Assembly (NCBI RefSeq): GCF_002217395.1
Contig: NZ_MUHD01000027.1
Location: 1-64,000, forward strand
From: Flavobacterium plurextorum
Lineage (GTDB): Bacteria > Bacteroidota > Bacteroidia > Flavobacteriales > Flavobacteriaceae
DNA: 64,000 bases
Direction of reading: 5' to 3'
In this document: one piece after another, positions 9,096 through 19,067 of the stretch
How positions within the stretch are numbered: the first letter of the stretch is position 1
How the letters are laid out: every line of letters starts with the position of its first letter
The notes under the pieces: model-generated
What the model was told of the DNA's origin: nothing
Seen by the model: the letters and a program-made list of their open reading frames with translations, nothing else
Database searches by the model: none
Translations under genes and position numbers: made by a program

Positions 9096-10178
9096 ATGAA
9101 AAGAATTATCTTGTTCACAGGCTTTATGGCCTTAGTGTGCTTAACTAGCTGTACATCTAAAAAAGAAGAGAAAGAAGAAGCAGAAAAATTCACGGTTACA
9201 AATCCCGTTAGAATAGACACTTCGTTTACTAAAGAATATGTTTCGCAGATTAAATCTGTTCGAAATATCGAAATCCGTGCCCAGGAAAAAGGGTTTTTAC
9301 AGAATATTTACGTTGATGAAGGCCAGTTTGTAAAAGCAGGTCAGTTATTGTTCAGAATTATGCCAAATATGTATCAGGCAGAATTACTTAAAGCGCAGGC
9401 AGAACAAAAATCAGTAGAAATCGAATTGCAAAATGCTAAATTATTAGCAGACAAAAACATCGTTTCTAAAAACGAATTAAGTGTGGCTCAAGCTAAATTA
9501 CAATCTGCAAAAGCAGAAGTAGCATTGGCAAAATTACATTTATCATTCACAGAAATCAGAGCTCCATTTGACGGAACGATCGATAGAATTCCTTTAAAAT
9601 TAGGAAGCCTTATCGATGAAGGGGAATTATTAACAAGCCTTTCAGACAACAGTCAAATGTTTGCTTACTTCAATGTTTCTGAACCAGAATATATTCAATA
9701 CCAAACAAATGTTAGTGACCGTGCGGCCAATAAAGTGAATTTGGTTTTGGCAAATGGTGATACTTTTAAAGAAAAAGGTAATGTAGAAGTTATCGAAAGT
9801 GAGTTTAACAACGAAACTGGAAATATTGCTTTTAGAGCGAGATTCCCAAACTCAGGAAAACTGCTTCGTAACGGAGAAACTGGACAAGTTCAAATGAACG
9901 TTCCGTTGAAAAATGCTATTGTAATTCCGCAGAAAGCGACTTACGAAATTCAAGATAAAAAGTATGTTTTTATAGTGGATAAAAATGATAGAGTGACTTC
10001 TAAAGAAATTACAATTACTGGGGAAATTCCTGATTTGTATGTGATAAAAAGCGGACTTACTGAGAATGATAAAATCTTGCTTGAAGGTGTTCAGAAAGTA
10101 AAAGAGAAAGACAAAATTAAATACGGATTTGAATCTCCTGAAAAGGTAATTAATAACCTGCGCTTAAAAGCAGAGTAA
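9096..10178 (+). CDS. RND efflux periplasmic adaptor (membrane fusion protein)
   Basis: A 360-residue lipoprotein adaptor with lipobox CLTSC (Cys19). It shows the MFP order: barrel-sandwich half (EIRAQEKGFLQNIYVDEGQFVKAGQLLFRI), a coiled-coil hairpin (about residues 90-150, rich in A, E, K and Q), the second lipoyl half (LHLSFTEIRAPFDGTIDRI) and a beta-barrel domain. It links the inner-membrane pump to the outer-membrane channel. The pump gene begins 79 bp downstream. It is AcrA/MexA-like; the exported compounds are unknown. Confidence 0.93.
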   Translation: MKRIILFTGFMALVCLTSCTSKKEEKEEAEKFTVTNPVRIDTSFTKEYVSQIKSVRNIEIRAQEKGFLQNIYVDEGQFVKAGQLLFRIMPNMYQAELLKAQAEQKSVEIELQNAKLLADKNIVSKNELSVAQAKLQSAKAEVALAKLHLSFTEIRAPFDGTIDRIPLKLGSLIDEGELLTSLSDNSQMFAYFNVSEPEYIQYQTNVSDRAANKVNLVLANGDTFKEKGNVEVIESEFNNETGNIAFRARFPNSGKLLRNGETGQVQMNVPLKNAIVIPQKATYEIQDKKYVFIVDKNDRVTSKEITITGEIPDLYVIKSGLTENDKILLEGVQKVKEKDKIKYGFESPEKVINNLRLKAE

Positions 10179-10257
10179 ATTTTAGTGTTCAGTTTTTAAA
10201 AATGAGCTGTTAACATATTGATTTCCTTTTTAGTTTAATCATTTAAAAAATATAAAA

Positions 10258-13200
10258 ATGTTTAATAAATTTATTCAAAGACCAGTATTGTCGATAGTGA
10301 TATCGCTGATAATTGTCTTTTTAGGGGTATTGTCTGTATTAAATTTACCTATTACCCAATTCCCTACAATTTCACCGCCAATGGTGAATGTTACTGCAGA
10401 TTATCCTGGATCGAATGGTGAGTTGATGATCAAGGCAGTTGTTATTCCGTTAGAAAGAGCCTTAAATGGAGTTCCTGGAATGAAATATATGGCTTCTGAT
10501 GCCGGAAATGATGGTGAAGCGACTATAAAAGTTGTATTTAATTTAGGAACAGATCCAAATCAGGCCGCAATTAACGTTCAAAACCGTGTAGCTTCGGTTA
10601 CCAATAAATTACCTCCGTTAGTTATTAGAGAAGGTATTAAAATTACACGAGAAGTACCGAGTATGTTGATGTACGTGAATCTTTACAGTACAGACAAAAA
10701 TACCGATATGAAGTTCTTATATAACTATGCTGATATCAACGTACTTTCTGAATTAAAAAGGGTAAATGGTATTGGTTCTGGAGATATCTTAGGAACACGT
10801 GAATATGCTATGCGTATTTGGTTGAAACCAGATCGTATGCTGGCTTATAAAATTTCTGCCGATGAGATAATGGAAGCATTATCTAGTCAGAGTTTAGAAG
10901 CTTCTCCAGGTAAAACAGGAGAAAGTTCTGGTAAACGTTCTCAAGCATTTGAATATGTATTGAAATATTCAGGGCGTTTTACAACAAAAGAGCAATATGA
11001 GAATATTGTGGTAAAAGCAAATTCAAATGGTGAGCTTTTACGATTGAAAGATGTTGCCAAAATTGAGTTTGGAAGCTCGATGTATGATATTTATTCAAAT
11101 TTGAATGGAAAACCATCTGCTGCTATTGTATTAAAACAATCTTTTGGAAGTAATGCAAATCAGGTTATTGAAGAAGTTAAAGCTAAACTGGAAAAAATTA
11201 AAACAAGATTTCCAAAAGGAATGGATTATGAAATTTCTTATGACGTTTCTAAATTCTTAGATGCATCTATCGAAAAAGTAATCCATACTTTAGTTGAAGC
11301 ATTTATTCTGGTAGGTTTAGTAGTTTTCCTTTTCTTAGGAGACTGGCGTTCAACAGTTATTCCTGCAATTGCAGTACCAGTATCGTTGATAGGAACTTTT
11401 GTGTTCATGACATTCTTCGATATTTCATTAAACTTGATTACGTTATTTGCTTTGGTTTTGGCAATTGGAGTCGTCGTCGATGATGCAATTGTGGTTATCG
11501 AAGCCGTTCACGCCAAGATGGAAGAAGAACATCTCTCGCCATTTAAAGCAACTAAAAAAGCGATGCACGAGATTGCAGGAGCGATTATTGCAATTACATT
11601 CTTAATGGCGGCAGTATTTATTCCAGTTGCATTTATGTCAGGTCCTGTTGGAGTATTTTACAGACAATTCTCTGTAACGATGGCAACTGCAATCATACTT
11701 TCTGGTATTGTGGCTTTAACATTGACACCAGCACTTTGTGCGATGATGTTAAAAAATAATCATGGCCAGCCTAAAAAGAAAACACCAGCAAATAGATTTA
11801 TAGATGCTTTTAACGAAAAGTTCAATTTAGCACAAGGTAAATACCAAAATCTATTAGGTAAAATTGTTAATAGAAGAGTCGTTACTATTGTTGCGCTTTT
11901 AGTTTTTTGTGCTGGAACATGGATAATAAGCAGTACTGTTCCTTCAGGATTTATTCCTAATGAAGATCAGGGAATGTTTTATGCTGTGATTCAGACACCT
12001 CCAGGTTCTTCTTTAGAAAGAACTAATAATATTGCTGAGCGAGTTCAAAAAATTGCCGAAGATATCGACGGAGTGAAATCAGTTTCTTCATTGGCAGGTT
12101 ATGAAATTTTGTCTGAAGGTACAGGAGCAAACTCTGGAACGTGTTTGGTTAACTTGAAAGACTGGAATGATCGAAAAGAATCTGTTGTTGAGATTATGCA
12201 TGAAATGGAGGAAAAATGTAAAGATATTACAGGTGCTAATATCGAATTTTTCCAACCGCCTGCTGTACCTGGATATGGTGCTGCTGGAGGGTTTGAGCTC
12301 CGTTTATTGGATAAAACCGGTTCTGTAGATTATAAGAGAATGGAACAGGTAAATAACGATTTTGTTGCTGAATTGAACAAACAGCCAGAATTATCAAACG
12401 TATTTAGTTTTTATAGTTCTAGTTTCCCTCAATACATGATGAAAGTCGATAATGACTTGGCACAGCAAAAAGGTGTTTCGATCGAAAACGCCATGAATAC
12501 TTTGTCAACACTTGTGGGAAGTAACTACGAAATTAGTTTTATCAAATTTGGTATTAACTATAAAGTAATTGTTCAAGCTTCACCAGAGTATCGCGCGCAG
12601 CCAGATGATATTCTAAAACTGTACGTGAAAAACAATCGTGATGAAATGGTGCCTTTTTCTGCTTTCATGAAATTAGAAAAAGTGTACGGACTTTCGGAAA
12701 TTACACGTCATAATATGTACACTTCTACACAAATTAGTGGTTCTCCTGCTGCGGGTTACAGTTCTGGTACAGCGATTAAAGTTATTCAGGAAGTTGCTGC
12801 TAAAAAATTGCCAAGAGGTTATGACATTGACTGGGCAGGTATTTCTGCTGATGAGGTTGCTCAAGGAAATCAAGCTATTTGGGTATTCTTAATTTGTTTA
12901 GGATTCGTTTACTTAGTTTTAGCAGCTCAATATGAGAGTTTTATTCTGCCATTATCAGTGATTTTCTCATTGCCTGCAGGTATTTTTGGAGCGTTCCTTT
13001 TATTAAAACTAACAGGATTAGAGAATAATATTTATGCACAAGTTGCTATGGTAATGCTTATTGGTTTATTAGGTAAAAATGCCGTATTGATTGTAGAGTT
13101 CGCGATACAAAGACACGCAGCTGGTAAGTCGGTTTTAGATGCAGCTATGGAAGGTGCAAAAGCAAGGTTCCGTCCAATTTTAATGACTTCATTTGCTTTT

Positions 13201-13425
13201 ATCGCGGGATTATTGCCGCTTACATTTGCAACAGGTCCAGGTAGAATTGGTAACAGAACAATTGGTACTGCAGCCGCTGGAGGTATGCTTATAGGAACTA
13301 TTTGCGGTGTATTTGTAATTCCAGGCTTGTATTTCATTTTTGCCAAAATTGCCGAGAAACACAAACTGGTAAAACATGAAGAAGAAAATCCATTAACAGA
13401 AGAAATTGACAACAATCATGTATAA
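10258..13425 (+). CDS. RND multidrug efflux pump, HAE1 family (AcrB-like)
   Basis: A 1055-residue inner-membrane transporter of normal length for AcrB-type pumps. Proton-relay residues are present: Asp408-Asp409 in GVVVDDAIVVIE and Lys940 in IGLLGKNAVLIVEFA. It begins with the conserved MFNKFIQRPVLSIVIS helix, has two large periplasmic loops, and ends in a short cytoplasmic tail rich in Glu. It exports hydrophobic toxins or drugs with the adaptor upstream and the channel downstream. Its stop codon overlaps the start of the outer-membrane factor gene, which implies translational coupling. Confidence 0.96.
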   Translation: MFNKFIQRPVLSIVISLIIVFLGVLSVLNLPITQFPTISPPMVNVTADYPGSNGELMIKAVVIPLERALNGVPGMKYMASDAGNDGEATIKVVFNLGTDPNQAAINVQNRVASVTNKLPPLVIREGIKITREVPSMLMYVNLYSTDKNTDMKFLYNYADINVLSELKRVNGIGSGDILGTREYAMRIWLKPDRMLAYKISADEIMEALSSQSLEASPGKTGESSGKRSQAFEYVLKYSGRFTTKEQYENIVVKANSNGELLRLKDVAKIEFGSSMYDIYSNLNGKPSAAIVLKQSFGSNANQVIEEVKAKLEKIKTRFPKGMDYEISYDVSKFLDASIEKVIHTLVEAFILVGLVVFLFLGDWRSTVIPAIAVPVSLIGTFVFMTFFDISLNLITLFALVLAIGVVVDDAIVVIEAVHAKMEEEHLSPFKATKKAMHEIAGAIIAITFLMAAVFIPVAFMSGPVGVFYRQFSVTMATAIILSGIVALTLTPALCAMMLKNNHGQPKKKTPANRFIDAFNEKFNLAQGKYQNLLGKIVNRRVVTIVALLVFCAGTWIISSTVPSGFIPNEDQGMFYAVIQTPPGSSLERTNNIAERVQKIAEDIDGVKSVSSLAGYEILSEGTGANSGTCLVNLKDWNDRKESVVEIMHEMEEKCKDITGANIEFFQPPAVPGYGAAGGFELRLLDKTGSVDYKRMEQVNNDFVAELNKQPELSNVFSFYSSSFPQYMMKVDNDLAQQKGVSIENAMNTLSTLVGSNYEISFIKFGINYKVIVQASPEYRAQPDDILKLYVKNNRDEMVPFSAFMKLEKVYGLSEITRHNMYTSTQISGSPAAGYSSGTAIKVIQEVAAKKLPRGYDIDWAGISADEVAQGNQAIWVFLICLGFVYLVLAAQYESFILPLSVIFSLPAGIFGAFLLLKLTGLENNIYAQVAMVMLIGLLGKNAVLIVEFAIQRHAAGKSVLDAAMEGAKARFRPILMTSFAFIAGLLPLTFATGPGRIGNRTIGTAAAGGMLIGTICGVFVIPGLYFIFAKIAEKHKLVKHEEENPLTEEIDNNHV

Positions 13426-14869
13426 ATTCAAATCATATCAATATGGTATTGCATTAGGTATTTGTCTTACGGTTGCAGGGTGTAAAGCCCCTGCGCCTGA
13501 GGCAGCAATAACTACAAGCACACCAGTTCCTGAGTCATTTGGAACAACAGCACCAACTCAGGATGCAAATAATAATACAGCCGCTTTAGCTTGGAAAGAT
13601 TACTTTAAAGATCAGAATCTTGTAGATTTAATTGATGTTGCACTGAAGAACAATCAAGAGTTAAACATTACTTTACAGGAAATCGAAATCGCAAAGAACG
13701 ATATTCGTGTAAAGAAAGGACTTTTATTACCAACAGTTGGTGTTCGCGCCGGTGCTGGAGTAGAAAAAGTGGGTAGATATACCAGTCAAGGTGCAGGTGA
13801 TGCTTCTACCGAAATTAAGCCTGGTAAAGAAATGCCGGATCCACTTGGAGATTTTACCATTTCAGCGTATGCAAATTGGGAAGTAGATATTTGGAAAAAA
13901 CTGCGTAATTCTAAAAAAGCAGCTTTAAACAGATATTTAGCAACCGTTGAAGGTAAAAACTTTGTGATTACAAACCTCATCGCTGAAGTTGCCGATTCTT
14001 ATTATGAATTAATGGCTTTAGATAATCAGTTGGATATTGTAAAACAAACGATAAAATTACAGACAAATGCTTTAGAAATTGTAAAAATTCAAAAGCAGGC
14101 GGCAAGAGCAACTGAGTTAGGAGTTAAGAAATTTGAAGCTGAGGTTTTAACTTCACAAAGTATGGAGTTTGATATTCTACAACAGATAAAAGAAGCTGAA
14201 AACAAGATCAACTTTTTGCTTGGAAGATATCCGCAGGAAATTAAAAGAACAAGCAATACTAATTTCTTAAGTTTATTGCCGGCTGTTGTAAGTTCTGGAA
14301 TTCCATCACAATTGTTAGCGAATCGCCCAGATGTGAAGCAAGCAGAATTAGAATTAGTAGCATCAAAATTAGATGTAAAAGTAGCTCGTGCTGAGTTTTA
14401 TCCTTCTTTAGATATTACAGCAGCAATTGGAGTAAATGCATTTAAACCTTCTTATTTGTTTACCATGCCAGAATCGCTTTTATATTCATTGGCAGGCGAT
14501 CTTGTGGCACCTTTGATTAACAGAAATGCAATTAAAGCGGAATTTGCGAGTGCAAATGCAAGACAGCTTCAAGCGTTGTATAATTATGATAGAACGGTTT
14601 TAAATGCTTATTTAGAAGTTTCAAATCAATTGTCTAAAATTCAGAATCTTCAAAAAGGTTACGATCTTAAATCAAAACAAGTAGACGCTTTAAATACTTC
14701 AATAGACGTTTCAAACGATTTGTTTAAGTCGGCAAGAGTAGATTATTTCGAAGTTTTGATGACGCAGCGTGATGCATTAGAAGCCAAACTAGAATTGGTA
14801 GATACTAAAAAAGAACAATTAAATGCTGCAGTCCATGTTTACAGAGACTTGGGCGGCGGATGGAAATAA
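13418..14869 (+). CDS. RND outer-membrane factor lipoprotein (NodT/TolC family)
   Basis: An outer-membrane channel lipoprotein of 483 residues. I chose the ATG at 13418 over an upstream TTG in frame, because it gives a clean signal peptide with lipobox TVAGC (Cys22) and an 8-bp overlap with the pump gene stop. Two TolC-type repeats are visible (ALKNNQELNITLQEIEIAKN and LLANRPDVKQAELELVASKLDVKVARAEFYPSLDITA). It completes the tripartite pump with the two genes before it. Two terminators follow. Confidence 0.93.
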   Translation: MYKFKSYQYGIALGICLTVAGCKAPAPEAAITTSTPVPESFGTTAPTQDANNNTAALAWKDYFKDQNLVDLIDVALKNNQELNITLQEIEIAKNDIRVKKGLLLPTVGVRAGAGVEKVGRYTSQGAGDASTEIKPGKEMPDPLGDFTISAYANWEVDIWKKLRNSKKAALNRYLATVEGKNFVITNLIAEVADSYYELMALDNQLDIVKQTIKLQTNALEIVKIQKQAARATELGVKKFEAEVLTSQSMEFDILQQIKEAENKINFLLGRYPQEIKRTSNTNFLSLLPAVVSSGIPSQLLANRPDVKQAELELVASKLDVKVARAEFYPSLDITAAIGVNAFKPSYLFTMPESLLYSLAGDLVAPLINRNAIKAEFASANARQLQALYNYDRTVLNAYLEVSNQLSKIQNLQKGYDLKSKQVDALNTSIDVSNDLFKSARVDYFEVLMTQRDALEAKLELVDTKKEQLNAAVHVYRDLGGGWK

Positions 14870-14890
14870 TTTTGCCTGTTAATTTGTAGA

Positions 14891-14930
14891 AAAAAAGCCT
14901 TTCGGAAGTGAAGTTCTGAAAGGCTTTTTT
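14891..14930 (+). terminator. Intrinsic terminator of the RND operon (reused hairpin type)
   Basis: AAAAAAGCCTTTC (14891-14903) pairs with GAAAGGCTTTTTT (14918-14930). Almost the same hairpin, including the loop word GGAAGTGAA, recurs at 24989-25027 and in a shorter form at 26432-26468. Confidence 0.9.
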
Positions 14931-14996
14931 AAGAATATATTTTTTGTAAGAAAATTATTTTGTATTTGCAATTCACCGATCTGAAAAAGTGAGCCT

Positions 14997-15037
14997 AAAC
15001 CTCGGGAGCTATTATTAGTTTTCGGGGTTTTTTTATG
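14997..15037 (+). terminator. Second terminator before the T6SS island
   Basis: AAACCTCG pairs with CGGGGTTT (one G-U) around an AT-rich loop, followed by seven T. The rest of the 345-bp gap up to 15214 is extremely AT-rich and shows nothing else that I can name; it must hold the hcp promoter. Confidence 0.7.
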
Positions 15038-15214
15038 CCTTTTAAATTTCTCCCTATTATTAAATTTAATATTTTTCTTATTTATTTTAAACTATTTAAT
15101 ATATTTAATATATTTACTTTATAAATATGTAATAATTTATTTACTTAAATACCACTTCTCATAATTGATTAAGGTAAATCTACAAAACCTGTAAAATAAT
15201 CAATACCTATAAAT

Positions 15215-15607
15215 ATGAGTTTTTTAGCCAAATTAGAATTAGACAATGAAGTGTTTAATGTTTTAGAATTTGATGTCACTTTCAATCAAAGCGTAGATAA
15301 TAACGGAAAACCTGCCAACAAAGTAAAAGGCGGTCAAGTTAGGATTGTTGTCGAGAGCACACACACCGATTTATTTTCAGATTGGATGGTTTCGCACACC
15401 AGCACTAAAGATGGTAAAGTTATTTTTTATCGTCGTGATGCTATGAGTACCATGAAAAATGTAATTTTTAAAAAAGCCTATTGCATTTCTTTCCAGAAGC
15501 GTTTTAGAAGCGAAGGAACAGTTCCTATGACCACAGAAATTTTAATTACATCCAATGAAATAAAAGTTGGTAATACCTTATTTGAAAACAATTGGAAAAA
15601 TTCTTAA
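15215..15607 (+). CDS. tssD: Type VI secretion tube protein TssD (Hcp-like)
   Basis: A 130-residue protein of the Bacteroidota Hcp family (TssD). Hcp hexamers stack into the tube fired by the type VI machine. The start MSFLAKLELDNEVFNVLEFDVTFNQ, the central GGQVRIVVESTHTDLFSDWM and the late KKAYCISFQKRF segments are what I expect from subtype iii TssD proteins. It sits 12 bp before vgrG, a standard carrier layout. No sheath (TssB/C), baseplate or ATPase genes are present in the window, so this is an auxiliary cluster that needs a core machine elsewhere. Confidence 0.88.
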   Translation: MSFLAKLELDNEVFNVLEFDVTFNQSVDNNGKPANKVKGGQVRIVVESTHTDLFSDWMVSHTSTKDGKVIFYRRDAMSTMKNVIFKKAYCISFQKRFRSEGTVPMTTEILITSNEIKVGNTLFENNWKNS

Positions 15608-15619
15608 AGCACAATCAAC

Positions 15620-17476
15620 ATGGCTCTTCAAACAGTAACGACTATAAAAATTGGTGAAACCACCATTACCAATTTCAGTAAATTAAAAATTATTCAAAAA
15701 ATACACGATCATCACAGCTTTTCGATCGCAGTAAGACAAGATCTGCTGGTAGAAGAATTTAAAAGTGTCATGCCGGCTTCGCAGCGATTATATGGCGAAA
15801 AGATAAGCATAGAAATAAAGCCGCTTCCTGGTCTGGATGATCTTATGATTGATGCAAATCCTAACCATTATATCATGCAGTTTTATGGAGTTGTAACCAA
15901 TGTAAGAATACAAAAATCCAGAAACAAAGACATGGAAAAAATCATGTTGATAAAAGGAAACAGTACATCGATACTTTTAGATGGCGCAAAAGAGTGTAAT
16001 TCGTTTACCAATATGTCAATGGCAGATATTGTCAATAAAGTAAAAACAGGTTACGATATAGATATGGAAGTTATTCCTTTATATGAAAACAATCTGGCTT
16101 ATACTGTGCAATATAACGAAAGCGATTTTGATTTCCTGAATCGTCTGGCTATGCAAAACGGAGAATGGTTTTACAGTAACGGACGAAAAATAACTTTTGG
16201 CGATGCAGGCGGACCATTACAGCCTAAATTAATCTATGGAATTAACATGCATGATTTTAGTTATGAGATGAAAGTGCTGCCCACACAGTTTAAAACCATA
16301 GAAAATGACAACAGAGCTGGAGAATATTACACAGATAATACGCTTGATTACAGAAATGAAGTTGAAGGGTTTCATCAAAACTTCATCAACAAATCCAATC
16401 AGGTTTTTACCAAAGAGACGGTCTTGCAGCTCAATCAAAATTCGGCAGGGGCAAACGGAAGAAGTTCTGTAGAAAAATATACGAAAAATAAAATGCGATT
16501 TGTAATGAGCGGTTTGATGCAGGTAAAAGCAGCAAGCGAAGTTCCCGGCATTACAATAGGAAACGATGTGTTGATACAAGGTTTAGACAAACAGCTCGAA
16601 AGCAGTTACCGAGTGACCAAACTAACGCATATTTGTGATGACGGAGGTGGATATCATAACCATTTTACAGCCGTAAATCTTGCAGGCTCTACATTCTCAC
16701 CCAAAACAAATCCTGATTTAATTGCAAAGTGCAAAAGCCAGACCGCAGTGGTAACGGCAAACGCAGATCCAGAAGGACTCAGTGGGATAAAAGTACAAAT
16801 GCCATGGCAGCAAGCAAAAGGCGAAACAACTCCTTATATACCATTAGTGCAATATTATGGAGGCGATGCCAGAGGTTCTCACATTATACCCGAAATAGGC
16901 GATACCGTTTTTGTAGACTTTCAAGGTGGCAATGCCGAGCTGCCTATTGTAACAGGAACCATGACCAGCAGAAAAGAGAAAAGCGGTTACAGTACGCCCA
17001 ATAATGATATAAAGGCAGTAATGCACAGTCGAAGCGGAAACAGAATTATTACTGATGATGCTACAGGCGACATAAAAATAGAAAGCCAAAAAGGCGAAAC
17101 AATAGCCGTGATTCATGGAGACGGAAACATTAGGTTTAAAGCTCCAAAAAATATAGAACTTGAAGCAGGGGAAGATATTATCATGAAAGCGGGAAGAGAC
17201 ATAAAAGCAGATGCTAAAGAAAATATTGAGATTGAAGCAGGAAATAATATAAATCAGGAAGCAGGAAATGATATTGGTATAATAGCACAGGGTGATATTA
17301 ATGAATTTGGAGACAATAAAACTGAAAATATAACTGAAAACTATAAACGAAGTTCTCATGAATCAACTCAGTTTGCCGATGAGGTTAAAATTTTTAGTAC
17401 TCAGGAAAACATGTTGTTAGAAAGTTCTCAAAAAACAGTAGAAATAAATAGTGCCGAAAAATCTAATCTCTTTTAA
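15620..17476 (+). CDS. vgrG: Type VI secretion tip protein VgrG
   Basis: A 618-residue spike protein. Residues 1 to about 350 form the gp27-like hub (YESDF-type motif seen as YNESDFDFLNRLAMQNGEWFY). Residues about 385-460 form the gp5 OB-fold (VQMPWQQAKGETTPYIPLVQYYGGDARGSHIIPEIGDTVFVDFQGG). A beta-helix of short repeats follows (GEDIIMKAGRDIKADAKENIEIEAGNNI). The protein caps the Hcp tube and carries effectors. No effector domain is fused; the cargo is probably the lipase encoded 185 bp downstream. The gene is close behind hcp and probably co-transcribed. Confidence 0.93.
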   Translation: MALQTVTTIKIGETTITNFSKLKIIQKIHDHHSFSIAVRQDLLVEEFKSVMPASQRLYGEKISIEIKPLPGLDDLMIDANPNHYIMQFYGVVTNVRIQKSRNKDMEKIMLIKGNSTSILLDGAKECNSFTNMSMADIVNKVKTGYDIDMEVIPLYENNLAYTVQYNESDFDFLNRLAMQNGEWFYSNGRKITFGDAGGPLQPKLIYGINMHDFSYEMKVLPTQFKTIENDNRAGEYYTDNTLDYRNEVEGFHQNFINKSNQVFTKETVLQLNQNSAGANGRSSVEKYTKNKMRFVMSGLMQVKAASEVPGITIGNDVLIQGLDKQLESSYRVTKLTHICDDGGGYHNHFTAVNLAGSTFSPKTNPDLIAKCKSQTAVVTANADPEGLSGIKVQMPWQQAKGETTPYIPLVQYYGGDARGSHIIPEIGDTVFVDFQGGNAELPIVTGTMTSRKEKSGYSTPNNDIKAVMHSRSGNRIITDDATGDIKIESQKGETIAVIHGDGNIRFKAPKNIELEAGEDIIMKAGRDIKADAKENIEIEAGNNINQEAGNDIGIIAQGDINEFGDNKTENITENYKRSSHESTQFADEVKIFSTQENMLLESSQKTVEINSAEKSNLF

Positions 17477-17486
17477 AAAATAATTT

Positions 17487-17657
17487 ATGGCTATTAATAA
17501 AACAGCTCGAAACCTAAATATAAAAATTAAAAACAGCTATATCTCTTCAGCCAAAACCATTTATGAAGAAAGTGGAAAAATAGTGATTGTTGCTACCAAA
17601 GAAAATTTGACTTTGGCATCGAATAAAAGAATAAATATTAGAGGTAATAAATCATAA
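17487..17657 (+). CDS. Small 56-residue protein between vgrG and the lipase gene
   Basis: A short gene of 57 codons including stop, starting at ATG 17487, 10 bp after vgrG and ending 4 bp before the lipase start. The protein begins MAINKTARNLNIKI and ends NKRINIRGNKS. It is basic and predicted beta-rich. Its ENLTLASNKRINI stretch resembles the closing strands of the VgrG beta-helix (ENMLLESSQKTVEI), so it may extend the spike tip or adapt the effector to it. I know of no family name. Tight spacing on both sides is the best argument that it is a real gene. Confidence 0.6.
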   Translation: MAINKTARNLNIKIKNSYISSAKTIYEESGKIVIVATKENLTLASNKRINIRGNKS

Positions 17658-17661
17658 AAAT

Positions 17662-19065
17662 ATGTCGAATATAATATTTGGAGAGCCACGTTTTGCGCCT
17701 CCTAAAGAAGATGATAAAGAAGCAAACGATGTTTACATGGGCGTTTTTTTCGATGGAACTTCAAACAATAGAGAAAATATTGAAGGAAGAAGAAAAGATC
17801 CCAGCTTAAAAAATAGTTCTGTATCAGATAATGATGGTTCCAATACCAGTTACGGTAATGACAATAGCAATGTCGATCGATTAGAAAAAGCTTATTTGAA
17901 AGATAGTGATTCTCATTACTATTCTGTATATGTTGAAGGTATTGGTACCAAAAACCCTAAAAAAAATGATGACGGAACACTCGATTATTACGGTGATTTT
18001 ACACGCGGACAGGGATACGGTAAAGGCGAAACAGGACTATATGAAAAAGTAGAAAAGGGGTGTTTTGATATTGTTGAGAAACTGCAAGGTAAAAATGAGA
18101 AAAATATAAGTACCTTATATCTAGATGTTTTTGGTTTTAGCCGTGGAGCTGCGGCCGCCCGTATTTTTGTTAACGAACTGTATAAAAAGAAAGTTATAAG
18201 TGATAAAGAAAGTTACAATTTAGGATACTTAGGCAAAGCTTTTAAAAAATTAGGTTATAATGTTCTGCCACATCGAATAAAAATTAGGTTTTTAGGTATT
18301 TATGATACTGTATCATCGTATGGTAATAATGTTTTTGATGATATTAAGGAGGACAAAGTACCATTAAAAATACCTACTGTTGGTTTTACAGTTCATTTAA
18401 CAGCAGAAGACGAGTTTCGTGAGAATTTCCCACTAACGACCATTGCCAGCGCTGGATCTAATAGTATAGAATTACTACTGCCTGGCTGTCACTCAGATAT
18501 TGGAGGAGGCTATAAAAATGGTGAAACAGAAATTGTCATACTTACAGAATCTGCGCCCATAATTGAAAAAGAAAAAAAGCATGTACTCGAACAAGGATGG
18601 TTCAAGCCTGGGCAGTTAAAAGAATTGCCTCCTTTAGTTCCTTATTATTTAAGAGGGAAACGTGAAAATCTTAGTAATGAATATAGTTTTGTCATTCTTC
18701 ACTTAATGGCAGAATTTGGAAAACGAAAATTTAAAATTCCATGGAAATACAAAATTCTTGATAAAGATTATATGATTCCAGACGAATTAAAAAAGGTAAA
18801 ACAAAGAATAGATGATTATGCCTTTAATAATAAGCCTAAATTAAAATTTTACACTAAAGAACAAATAGAGTCAAAACGAAAAAAAGAATGGAAAAACCAA
18901 AAAGAAATAGACGATTTTAATACTATGGTTGCCGATTACTACCTATTGCCAGATTTGCGTAATAAATTTTTGCATTGCTCTGCGAATATGGATGGAGTAG
19001 GTATGGAACCCCAAATGGATAATCTAAGTAATATTATTAGAAAAAGAGTAATAATATCTGGATAA
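17662..19065 (+). CDS. Tle1-like T6SS phospholipase effector (DUF2235)
   Basis: A 467-residue alpha/beta hydrolase of the DUF2235 / Tle1 group. Tle1 effectors are delivered by type Vi systems and hydrolyse membrane phospholipids of rival bacteria. Motifs: FDGT (residues 30-33) near the N-terminus, nucleophile elbow GFSRG with Ser160, FLGIYDTVSSYG with Asp215, and GCHSDIGGGY with His277. No signal peptide is present, as expected for T6SS cargo. It lies 4 bp behind the small gene and 2 bp before a DUF2931 lipoprotein, the expected effector/immunity order. The enzymatic family is clear; the exact phospholipid cleaved is unknown. Confidence 0.87.
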   Translation: MSNIIFGEPRFAPPKEDDKEANDVYMGVFFDGTSNNRENIEGRRKDPSLKNSSVSDNDGSNTSYGNDNSNVDRLEKAYLKDSDSHYYSVYVEGIGTKNPKKNDDGTLDYYGDFTRGQGYGKGETGLYEKVEKGCFDIVEKLQGKNEKNISTLYLDVFGFSRGAAAARIFVNELYKKKVISDKESYNLGYLGKAFKKLGYNVLPHRIKIRFLGIYDTVSSYGNNVFDDIKEDKVPLKIPTVGFTVHLTAEDEFRENFPLTTIASAGSNSIELLLPGCHSDIGGGYKNGETEIVILTESAPIIEKEKKHVLEQGWFKPGQLKELPPLVPYYLRGKRENLSNEYSFVILHLMAEFGKRKFKIPWKYKILDKDYMIPDELKKVKQRIDDYAFNNKPKLKFYTKEQIESKRKKEWKNQKEIDDFNTMVADYYLLPDLRNKFLHCSANMDGVGMEPQMDNLSNIIRKRVIISG

Positions 19066-19067
19066 AT

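Noticed and set aside
13032..13415. Minus-strand 127-codon frame within the RND pump gene
   Set aside because: It overlaps the strongly conserved C-terminal region of the pump, including Lys940, and has no domain of its own.
13406..13417. TTG start at 13406 for the outer-membrane factor
   Set aside because: The ATG at 13418 gives a clean lipoprotein signal and a typical short overlap with the pump gene.
16229..17359. Long open frames on the minus strand (and a third-frame one on the plus strand) inside vgrG
   Set aside because: They are antisense or frame shadows of the VgrG coding sequence, rich in unlikely residues (Cys, Tyr, Phe runs) and without plausible starts.
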